Positions 49,234 through 57,000 of a stretch of DNA of 64,000 nt are shown one piece after another (within the stretch, counting starts at the first letter, position 1; the number at the start of each line of letters is the position of its first letter). Origin of the DNA: an archaeon (lineage in GTDB: Archaea > EX4484-52 > WAPT01). The position numbers and the translations under genes are program-made. Location of the stretch: assembly GCA_029258795.1 (NCBI GenBank), contig JAPDKB010000009.1, forward strand, positions 40,677 to 104,676, given 5' to 3'. The notes under the pieces are model-generated. The model did no database searches. It was given only the letters and a program-made list of their open reading frames with translations, and was not told the origin of the DNA.

Positions 49234-50184
49234 ATGTTGCCCAGTAAGGGGGATAAAACACAGAGTTATTTAGAGCCAGCGACTTTGGGATTTGTAGTGT
49301 TACTTCTATTGCTATCTATAATGAAATTGCCCTCTTTATCGTTTGGTTATGAAGCCAACGATACCATAACCATAAACGTCACCGTGGCTCAGGTGGCGAT
49401 GGTCACCATCGATCCGAGCTCTCTGAGCTGGAGCAATGTTGAACCCGGCAGTGTGGGCGACGAGGATTATGAGGATCATGGTTATGATGGTATATGGATA
49501 GAGAACATAGGTAGTGTAAACATAACTTATGTATGGTTCAACGCTTCTTACCCTCCATCCTCACCTTTTGGAACTGGTGATCCTCAAGCATATGATGCTG
49601 GAAACTTCGTGGTGCTCACGCCAAATGAATCAACAACACCATATCATTTCGTTAACAGGGTGGAGTACAACGATCTTTACAGGACAGGCACCATGTATGT
49701 ATTTCCAGCAGGAACACCATCCTTCTTCGGAAGGTTCAGAAACGCAAGTTACGAATACTTTATTGAGCTTGATGCCACAAATTATGGAAACTGCAGCAGT
49801 GGTAGTCTGTACATTTCAGATACTCCGAAAACAAAGGAAAATAGCGGAGATATATACCTCTCAGATAACACCCCAGTCACCGTCAATCCGGTGAGTTATA
49901 ATGGAAAGACATGGGGTGTTGCAGAGGTTGATATAGACACCCAAAAGTACTGTGTGATTTTTGATTCGGGGTGTAATTACGCTATTTTCAACAGATGGAA
50001 CGCTGATTTGCCGGGAGTCAACTCCACCTATTGTCCAAATGTAAGTGGTTATATGAAAGACGATTCCACACAACCCATCGTTCCCGGAGATGTGTTCAAG
50101 GTGAATATAAGGGTGTATGTCCCTTATGGTGTCCCTTACGGTACTGTTAAGACTGGTACACTCACGGTCTTTGTTAAAGCGTGA
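49234..50184 (+). CDS. Secreted surface paralogue, type A (first copy)
   Basis: The 316-residue protein has a hydrophobic N-terminal segment (residues 18-35) and then the family start A-N-D-T-I-T-I-N-V. Conserved blocks follow: I-W-I-E-N-I-G-S-V-N-I-T near 88, P-F-G-T-G near 110, F-G-R-F-R-N-A-S-Y-E-Y-F near 165, and C-terminal V-P-Y-G-V-P-Y-G-T. Type A differs from type B by S-L-S-W-S-N-V-E-P-G-S in the first strand pair. The x-P-G-(D/S)...N-x-G-S pattern recalls TasA-like and archaeal bundling-pilus subunits; this is a weak structural inference. Several N-glycosylation sites are present. Confidence 0.8.
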   Translation: MLPSKGDKTQSYLEPATLGFVVLLLLLSIMKLPSLSFGYEANDTITINVTVAQVAMVTIDPSSLSWSNVEPGSVGDEDYEDHGYDGIWIENIGSVNITYVWFNASYPPSSPFGTGDPQAYDAGNFVVLTPNESTTPYHFVNRVEYNDLYRTGTMYVFPAGTPSFFGRFRNASYEYFIELDATNYGNCSSGSLYISDTPKTKENSGDIYLSDNTPVTVNPVSYNGKTWGVAEVDIDTQKYCVIFDSGCNYAIFNRWNADLPGVNSTYCPNVSGYMKDDSTQPIVPGDVFKVNIRVYVPYGVPYGTVKTGTLTVFVKA

Positions 50185-50249
50185 TGAGTGGGTAACGTGT
50201 GTATGATGTTCATCCCAATCAATCATATTCAAGACGGAGGTGATACACC

Positions 50250-51281
50250 ATGAAAGGTGAAATAAAGTTTGGTATTGGCGTTGTGATGGCAGCGATTGCA
50301 CTAATTGCGGCGCTTTTTGTAAGCTTTAATCCAAATGTTGAAGCAGCATACAATGCTGAGAACAGCAGCTGGGACAACTCAACGGTGACTGTAAAGATTG
50401 GACCGATAACTATGATTGATGTCACACCAGAGAAGATGGACTTCGGAACAGCGATTCCGGGAGAAATAATCTCGGTGTATAACGTTACGGATACCACCAA
50501 TGATCTGGTGAATCTCACAGCATTCCAGATAGAGAACATAGGCTCCACCAACATCAGCAAGATATGGCTCAACGTCACTAAGCCACGTGAGAATCCATTC
50601 GGTACTGGTAATGCCAGCAAGTACAACCCGGGAAACTGGCTGGCAGTTAGCATACGATTCTATCCGGAGGGTTTGACAGTGCCCACTCAGGACATGAGCT
50701 ACATTCACAGAGTGGAGTTCAACACATCACAGGAGATAGTGTATCTGAAGAAGCCTCAGAATACCGTTTCATACGGAAGGTTCAGGGTCGGAAGCAATGA
50801 GTACTTCTGGGCGCTGACATCATCGGATGGCTCGTGCCCAACAACCACAGGTTCAACTCTGACATTCATCATAGGAAACTACAGCGAGCCGCACACACAG
50901 AATGACACCGGTGACATAGATTTAACAGATGGAGATGAGAGAATAATAACCCTAACGTTGAACACCGATGGATGGTTTGTTCCTGCAACAGGGAGCAGCG
51001 CGTTAGATTTCAATGGTGCCAATGAAAACTATATGGTCATAGTAAACGGAAGCTGTAATGAAGTGCACTTCGTTGCATGGGACAGGGACTTTGCGGAATC
51101 CGTTGCGAAGGCAGACGTGTCCAAACTACCAAACAACGCATCAGTGTTTGATGAAACAATAGCAGGTCAGCCTCTCTATCCAGGTCAGAGCATAGCAATG
51201 AACGTACAGCTCAGAATTCCATATGGAGTCCCAACGGCAAATTACATGGGCTACATGACGGTTGTGGCGTCAAGAGTTTAA
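50250..51281 (+). CDS. Secreted surface paralogue, type B (first copy)
   Basis: The 343-residue protein starts M-K-G-E-I-K-F-G with a hydrophobic segment to about residue 28 and a likely cleavage near V-E-A. Type B features are M-D-F-G-T-A-I-P-G-E near 63, F-Q-I-E-N-I-G-S-T-N-I-S near 92, G-R-F-R-V-G-S-N-E-Y-F-W near 175 and I-P-Y-G-V-P near 328. GGAGGTGAT precedes the ATG closely. It is 65 nt after the type A gene, and a strong hairpin terminator follows it, so the first A-B pair forms one transcription unit. Confidence 0.8.
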   Translation: MKGEIKFGIGVVMAAIALIAALFVSFNPNVEAAYNAENSSWDNSTVTVKIGPITMIDVTPEKMDFGTAIPGEIISVYNVTDTTNDLVNLTAFQIENIGSTNISKIWLNVTKPRENPFGTGNASKYNPGNWLAVSIRFYPEGLTVPTQDMSYIHRVEFNTSQEIVYLKKPQNTVSYGRFRVGSNEYFWALTSSDGSCPTTTGSTLTFIIGNYSEPHTQNDTGDIDLTDGDERIITLTLNTDGWFVPATGSSALDFNGANENYMVIVNGSCNEVHFVAWDRDFAESVAKADVSKLPNNASVFDETIAGQPLYPGQSIAMNVQLRIPYGVPTANYMGYMTVVASRV

Positions 51282-51291
51282 GCTCGACATG

Positions 51292-51317
51292 AACGCCCTT
51301 TAATTTTTTAGGGCGTT
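51292..51317 (+). terminator. Hairpin terminator after the first A-B pair
   Basis: AACGCCCT (51292-51299) and AGGGCGTT (51310-51317) form a perfect 8-bp stem with a T-rich loop, followed by TT and further T-rich sequence. It starts 10 nt after the type B stop codon. Confidence 0.7.
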
Positions 51318-51412
51318 TTACACCTTTTCTTATTCCTAACTCTTTTTCTTGTTCTTAACAAATATACAAATCCGGTCATCTCACGATTACTCATTCTTAA
51401 GTAATCACAAAA

Positions 51413-51423
51413 TCTTTATATAC
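51413..51423 (+). promoter_or_regulatory. TATA-like box of the second transcription unit
   Basis: TCTTTATATAC lies 110-120 nt before the ATG at 51533, so the leader would be about 85 nt and ends in a strong GAGGAGGAGGT ribosome-binding site. Confidence 0.45.
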
Positions 51424-51532
51424 ACCTTTTGCGTTTAAACATCATTAAATCGCAATATCTCGATATAGTGGTGTGTGTACATTTAAAAGTATCTCAGTAT
51501 CGAGCTCAAAAGTTATCGAGAGGAGGAGGTTT

Positions 51533-52588
51533 ATGGAAAAGGGGTTGGCTTTCGGGAGCATTTTGATTTTAATTGTGGTATTGGGGGTCGTTTCCGTTTT
51601 GCTGATTGCCCCACCTATCCATTCTTTATCTTATTCCGCTAACGATACCATAACCATCAACGTAAGTGTAAGGCAGGTAACGCTGGTTGACATAAATCCA
51701 TCGAATCTAACTTGGACTGATGTACCTCCAGGCGGTGTGGGAGATAGCAGCAAAGAAGCCCACAACTACAGTGGCATCTGGATTGAGAATATAGGCAGTG
51801 TGAATATAACAAAAGCTTGGCTTGCAAACACTTATTGGAATGATCCAACAAATAAGGGTCCTTTCGGAACCGGTAATGCTTCCCTTTACGACCCCGCAAA
51901 CATGGTTGTCGTATCTTTGAATGAGACGGATCCAAATCAACCCTTCCAGTTTATTAACAGGGTTGAATACCCCGATAGCAACAGGTACAGTGGAGACTTT
52001 TACATAAGGTTTGATTCAGGTGCTAAGTGGGGAAGATTCAGAAACACATCTTACGAGTACTTCTGGGAGGTGGTTCCCGGAGCTTCTGGAAACTGTTCGA
52101 ATGGAACTCTTGTCATCTCAACGGTACCGCACACTCAGCAACAAACAGGCACAGTCGATCTTACAACCTCTAATCCAGATTGTGTGAATCAACCAACCGG
52201 TTCAACCACTGCACCATGTAGGAAGGTAACATTAACCACTCTCAGCAGTTACAACGGAGACAATTCCACACTACCCTCCGGTGTTTATGGTGTTGCCGAA
52301 ATTTCTATAGGTCAGGGAGATCTCCCCAGATACTGCTTTGCAATAAAGGATGATTGCAACCTAGCAGTATTTGTTAAATGGAACGCCGATTTCGTCGAAG
52401 CTGCTAGAAAGGCGGGTGCGTGCACACTCAATCCATACCTTTTCGATGGCTCTTCCAATCCGGATCAGGTGCTGGTTCCGGGAGAAATATTCCATGCTTT
52501 CGTGCGCGTTTACGTACCATACGGTGTACCATACGGCACGATAGGCAGCGCAACTCCTAGACAGGTTAGAGTGTACGTGAGCGCGTAA
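51533..52588 (+). CDS. Secreted surface paralogue, type A (second copy)
   Basis: From the ATG at 51533 the product has 351 residues. It begins M-E-K-G-L-A-F-G with a hydrophobic segment to about residue 25, then S-A-N-D-T-I-T-I-N-V-S. Shared type A blocks: N-L-T-W-T-D-V-P-P-G-G, I-W-I-E-N-I-G-S-V-N-I-T, G-P-F-G-T-G, W-G-R-F-R-N-T-S-Y-E-Y-F, and V-P-Y-G-V-P-Y-G-T. It is about 35 residues longer than the first copy, mainly in the region after residue 215. The strong ribosome-binding site fixes the start; an upstream in-frame ATG at 51473 lies too far from it. Confidence 0.82.
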   Translation: MEKGLAFGSILILIVVLGVVSVLLIAPPIHSLSYSANDTITINVSVRQVTLVDINPSNLTWTDVPPGGVGDSSKEAHNYSGIWIENIGSVNITKAWLANTYWNDPTNKGPFGTGNASLYDPANMVVVSLNETDPNQPFQFINRVEYPDSNRYSGDFYIRFDSGAKWGRFRNTSYEYFWEVVPGASGNCSNGTLVISTVPHTQQQTGTVDLTTSNPDCVNQPTGSTTAPCRKVTLTTLSSYNGDNSTLPSGVYGVAEISIGQGDLPRYCFAIKDDCNLAVFVKWNADFVEAARKAGACTLNPYLFDGSSNPDQVLVPGEIFHAFVRVYVPYGVPYGTIGSATPRQVRVYVSA

Positions 52589-52601
52589 TTAAGGTGAGGA
52601 G

Positions 52602-52829
52602 ATGACGAGCGGAACAAAAACGGTTGAAGAAGCTGTTATGGAAGTGCTTCGGAAAGCGAAAATGCCCATGACCACTTATCAAATTGCGAAGAAGGTTGGA
52701 GCGTCTTGGGGGTCTGTTAATACTGCGTGTTATAAGCTAAAGGATGCGGGACTGGTGGAGAAGGATGTTATAACTCCCCGTGTGGGAAGCGGGAAAAAAG
52801 TTGTGTGGTGGGCGAAGAAAAAATCATGA
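52602..52829 (+). CDS. Small winged-helix DNA-binding protein
   Basis: The 75-residue protein is a single winged helix: T-T-Y-Q-I-A-K-K-V-G-A-S-W-G-S-V-N-T-A-C-Y-K-L is a clear helix-turn-helix near residues 24-46, followed by a basic wing (R-V-G-S-G-K-K-V-V-W-W). It lies 13 nt after the second type A gene and 22 nt before the second type B gene, so it is cotranscribed with them. It is the only recognisable transcription-factor-like protein among the surface genes and is a natural candidate regulator of the cluster. Confidence 0.85.
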   Translation: MTSGTKTVEEAVMEVLRKAKMPMTTYQIAKKVGASWGSVNTACYKLKDAGLVEKDVITPRVGSGKKVVWWAKKKS

Positions 52830-52851
52830 TCATCTCAAAAGGTGAGGATGT

Positions 52852-53778
52852 ATGAGTAGGAAGGGATTTAAGCTGGTGAGTGCCGCAACCTTGATGATTG
52901 CGGTGATTGCTGCGGCGTTCCTGTTGACGGGCACCAACAACCCTGCCGAAGCAGCGACAGTCAGCAATGCAAGTGTTACAGTAAACATAGGAGCCATAAC
53001 GATAGTAGATATAACTCCACAGGCAATGAATTTTGGAACAGCAAATCCGGGAAGCAGGTTGTACCAGTACACAGACCCCGACAACGGAATAACTCTGAGC
53101 CAGATCCAGATAGAGAATCTGGGTTCAACAACAATAAGTTCAATACACTTCAATGTAACGCAGCCATCAAGCGACCCGTTTGGTAGCGGGGCTGCATCTA
53201 ACTACAACACCGGAAACTGGCTGTTACTGAAGCACACTACAGACACATACTACGCATATGTGGACAGGGTGGAGTGGAACTCTTCATATCCTATAGTTTA
53301 CCTTGAACCAGGACTGCCAACTAACTCCAAAACCTACGGAAAGATCAGGATGGGTAACAGAGAGTACTTCTGGACCATAAACGGAAGCTCAGACTACTGT
53401 AACACAACAGGAAACACACTGGTAATAGGACAGACACCTCACAACGAGAGCCAGACCGGTACGATAAACCTCGAGAGCGGTGACATAGTGGTCGGAAGCA
53501 TTCAGGGAGTTGATGCGAACTGGGGTATCGTTGACGGCATAACAATTGAAGGTGTCAGCTACTGTGTTGCAGTATCTGCAGATTGTAGCACTCTGAGGAT
53601 TTACAAGTGGAACAAGGACGCTCCCGGAGCAGGATCGTGTTCCAGTTACAACGATTTCGCAACCAGCATAGCCCCGGGTGCTTCAGTGGTGGCCGACGTA
53701 GCATTATATGTGCCATACGGAGTTCCACAGGGTACTCCAACCACAGGTTACCTAACCGTGATAGCAGAAGCTGCGTAA
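52852..53778 (+). CDS. Secreted surface paralogue, type B (second copy)
   Basis: The 308-residue protein starts M-S-R-K-G-F-K-L-V with a hydrophobic segment to about residue 26 and a likely cleavage after P-A-E-A. Type B blocks are M-N-F-G-T-A-N-P-G-S, I-Q-I-E-N-L-G-S-T-T-I-S, D-P-F-G-S-G, Y-G-K-I-R-M-G-N-R-E-Y-F-W and V-P-Y-G-V-P-Q-G-T. AGGTGAGG precedes the ATG. It closes the A-B-A-wHTH-B series and is followed by a hairpin terminator. Confidence 0.82.
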   Translation: MSRKGFKLVSAATLMIAVIAAAFLLTGTNNPAEAATVSNASVTVNIGAITIVDITPQAMNFGTANPGSRLYQYTDPDNGITLSQIQIENLGSTTISSIHFNVTQPSSDPFGSGAASNYNTGNWLLLKHTTDTYYAYVDRVEWNSSYPIVYLEPGLPTNSKTYGKIRMGNREYFWTINGSSDYCNTTGNTLVIGQTPHNESQTGTINLESGDIVVGSIQGVDANWGIVDGITIEGVSYCVAVSADCSTLRIYKWNKDAPGAGSCSSYNDFATSIAPGASVVADVALYVPYGVPQGTPTTGYLTVIAEAA

Positions 53779-53811
53779 ATGACTTAAAGATTTAGGCACA
53801 GGACAAGATTG

Positions 53812-53833
53812 AGGCCATTTTATTTTTTGGCCT
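53812..53833 (+). terminator. Hairpin terminator after the surface cluster
   Basis: AGGCCA (53812-53817) and TGGCCT (53828-53833) form a 6-bp stem with a T-rich loop, followed by a pyrimidine-rich run (TCCTTTCCTTT). Confidence 0.5.
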
Positions 53834-53865
53834 TCCTTTCCTTTAACTTTCACCACACATCATGG

Positions 53866-53887
53866 TCCCCCGTCTTCCTGAGGAGCA
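53866..53887 (-). repeat. 22-bp inverted repeat, right copy
   Basis: This is the exact reverse complement of 49207-49228. On the minus strand it is followed two bases later by ATGATG, a start that ends after six codons, so this copy resembles the leader end of a lost gene as well as one arm of an inverted repeat. Confidence 0.85.
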
Positions 53888-53913
53888 GGGCAGCTTTTCA
53901 AAGCTGCTCTGCT
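53884..53913 (+). terminator. Strong 13-bp hairpin upstream of the giant gene
   Basis: AGCAGGGCAGCTT (53884-53896) pairs with AAGCTGCTCTGCT (53901-53913) with one G-U and a 4-nt loop, followed by TCTCTTTAATTTTT. It could end read-through transcription from the surface cluster. It overlaps the right inverted-repeat copy by 4 bases, and the left copy is also overlapped by a hairpin. Confidence 0.5.
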
Positions 53914-53968
53914 TCTCTTTAATTTTTCTGATTCTGATATAATGAGAGGTTAAGATGGCGTTATAATA

Positions 53969-53992
53969 ATATTTAAATATTTTAACTCGACT
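53969..53992 (+). promoter_or_regulatory. AT-rich promoter candidate of the giant gene
   Basis: The stretch TAATAATATTTAAATATTTTAA lies about 40-60 nt before the ATG at 54030 and contains several possible TATA boxes. The predicted leader would be about 20-30 nt. Confidence 0.4.
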
Positions 53993-54029
53993 CATTCTTA
54001 ATCAAGACAGCCTCTGTGGTCGTTGCGAA

Positions 54030-57000
54030 ATGGTTAGTGCCAGCAGGAAAGCAGTATCCGGTATCTTTTTTATTTTTTTGATATCCTTCTTAGGGTTTCT
54101 TCTCTGCTCTCAAAATTCCAGCTCTTATGCGGATAGCAATAAACTGCACATTCAGTCGATCGAGGAGGGAAACACATATTACAACATCACGGTTAAGGGG
54201 CAAGTAGGAGAGACGTTTAATCTGGTGATTACTTCTAAGAGCGACGGGAATACTGTATTTTCAAAGAAATCAATTATACCGGAATCCGGAAGCTATTCTT
54301 TCATAATTTCCAAAACACTTCTTAATGGTGGCGTTGATCAATACAATATGATTGTAACCCCCCTCCAGAAGAACCCTTTGGCTATCCAAACTTCAATTAA
54401 TGAAGAGAGCAAGAAAACCTTTACTAAAAAACCGAGAATAAGGATGGCTGATGCTTACTTAAGAAGTCTTGTTTCAGGTAAAGCTGCCAGAAGGGTAGAT
54501 ATTCCTTCTTTAGTCCTTGAAAATCCTGATTTTGCTGAGATATATGTGCTGGAAGCGGAAGTGGGAAAACCTGTTAAGGTTGCTGCTATTAGAAAATATG
54601 TTCCAAGTCGGAGTAAGAGTAACTCTGACCTATACACACTTGGAACAACCTCCGACTCAATGGAGGTTTTTGAGCTCCCTGCTCCTCAAAAGAAAGAATT
54701 TCCAATAAAGAGAAGCAGAAGAGGTGCAAAACAAGTGGTGATTTCTTATCCAGCACATCTCACCAATGTCAAAGCAAGCACAAGCGTTCCGGAAACACTC
54801 ATAGAGCCACGACTTTATCATGTGATCAACGGAAAATGGGTGGATGTTACTGAAAAGGAGAATGTCACGTTCATGGATACGGACAATGATGGCAGGTACG
54901 ATTACGTGGAATGGATTGTGCCCCACACTTCAGAACAGATTTATGTGGTGGGGGAAGGATCAGGAACTGGGAAAGAAAGCGTGAATGTAAGGAGGGATGT
55001 ACCTTCAGCTGTAGGGACGGGCAAAAACTTCACTGTCACGCTTGTGGTTTACAATGACGGAGACAAACCAGCTTACAATTTAACGATAAATGAAACATTA
55101 AGTAGCGCTGAAGTATGGATTGTGGCTGATTCTGGAGATGGAAGTGTGAGTGGAAACGTCATTAGCTTTTTCCTTGATGTGCTATACCCCGATGAAAGCC
55201 ACACGTTCCGTTATGTGATCACAGCTCCACAAACAGAATCCACACTGCAAATACACTATAACCTCACCTACAATAACGAGAGTGGGGCATTCTTCTCTCT
55301 CAGCGACCCAACACCGTCATCCATAATCTCCAAACAAAAATTCGGAAGGATCCAGATGCTAATGAAAGCTAATCAAACTATTATGAATGGCATTGCAACA
55401 AATTTCAGCGTTATTGTGGTGAATACTGGTAATGGAAAAGTACCAGCAAACACCAAAGTATGGGTTGATATACCCGAACAGTGGGATATGATTGATTATG
55501 GTTCAGCCATATACACAACAATTGTTTTCCCTCAAACCGTAACATCTGACGATCTTGAGCAGAGCTATTTTTACGGCAGGGCCATTGATGACAGGAAGGT
55601 AACGCTTTTCTATGATGATATGGAAAGCGGCTATGTTTTTTATGCTGACGGGACAAACTGTCAATCAGGAGATACATGTGCGAGAGGCTACGGAAAATTT
55701 GACGCATGTGATGATAACAACGGAGATTATATCTTCTGTACGGAGCCCTATGGTGTTAACGGCTCAAGAATGCTGAGAATGGTTGACTGGGACACCTGGG
55801 ATACTTCCAAGGGCTTGATGAAAACTGTTAACACAGCAGGATTCTCCAAGGTTTATTTAGATTTTTATGCTGTAGCCAATTCTCTTGACAGGAATAACGA
55901 GTACTGTCAAATTACGGTACAGGATTCAGACAGCATTGAAATAGCATACACCTTACCCAATAATGATGCTTGTGAGATAGGCACCACGACCCCAACTGAT
56001 TCTGACTGGGCAAATTGCCATCATGTTATTGATCTTACCAGAGTGCCGGGTTTAACGCTGGGAGGTGACATAACCGTCCATGTAGGCGCTGATGAATCTG
56101 GTCTGAGGGATTACTGCCACTATGACGAATTCAAAATAATAGGAGAGAAATTATCCCCAACGCGTGAGCAGAACACTACTATGAAATATTATACTGGTGT
56201 TCTGGACGGTTCTATGGATTATGTCCAGAACATAACGGTCACGGTGGAGATAAGTAAGTACGACCCAACAGGCTCAGTGTATGTTGGCAACAACCGGCCG
56301 GATGTCGAGCTTTACATTGATGACGGCACATCATATAAGCTTTTGGGAACTTTCAACTTACCTTCCTATTACGGGGGAAGTTCAAGCATCACACCAACTA
56401 ATTTCACCATTATCATAGATGATCCCGCAATTCTCTCAGTATGGAAAACAAACACCTCCGCAAGAAACATCGCGCTCAGAATCGTTGATCTGGATTATGA
56501 TACATCATCTTCCTCCTATGATGAGGTTAACCTGACCGGTATGTGGGTGCAACTCAATAGGGACGCCCAGCACACAATTAAAAAGCTGGAGTGGCAGCTG
56601 CCTGTGGACCTCAACGAAAGCTCAAATCACACGTTCTATTTTGTTGCAAAACCAAATCAGGCAGGACTTTATTCAATTAGCATCCATGCCAATCAGAGCT
56701 TCATGCCGAAAGTGCTCGTGGTTGATGATCAGGGAGGTAGTGACGCTGGAGACGGAAGCACTGCATCAGAATTTTCCTCACTCCTCACCCAGCTCGGTTA
56801 TGATGTAACTTTATGTACCTTGCCCGCTAACACGGATTTTGATTGCAGCGAGGGCTATACTCTAAGCTTGAGCTTCCTCCAGACCTTTGATGCTGTTGTC
56901 TGGAGCACCGGAGATTTGTATGGTGATACCATAGGCAACGGGGCTGGCAGTCAGGCAGAGCTGCTCTTGATTGATTACATCAACAACGGAGGAAGGTTGA

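Noticed and set aside
49207-53887. The 22-bp inverted repeat as the ends of an insertion sequence
   Set aside because: The bounded 4.6 kb holds no transposase or recombinase and encodes an ordered gene set; no flanking target duplication is evident.
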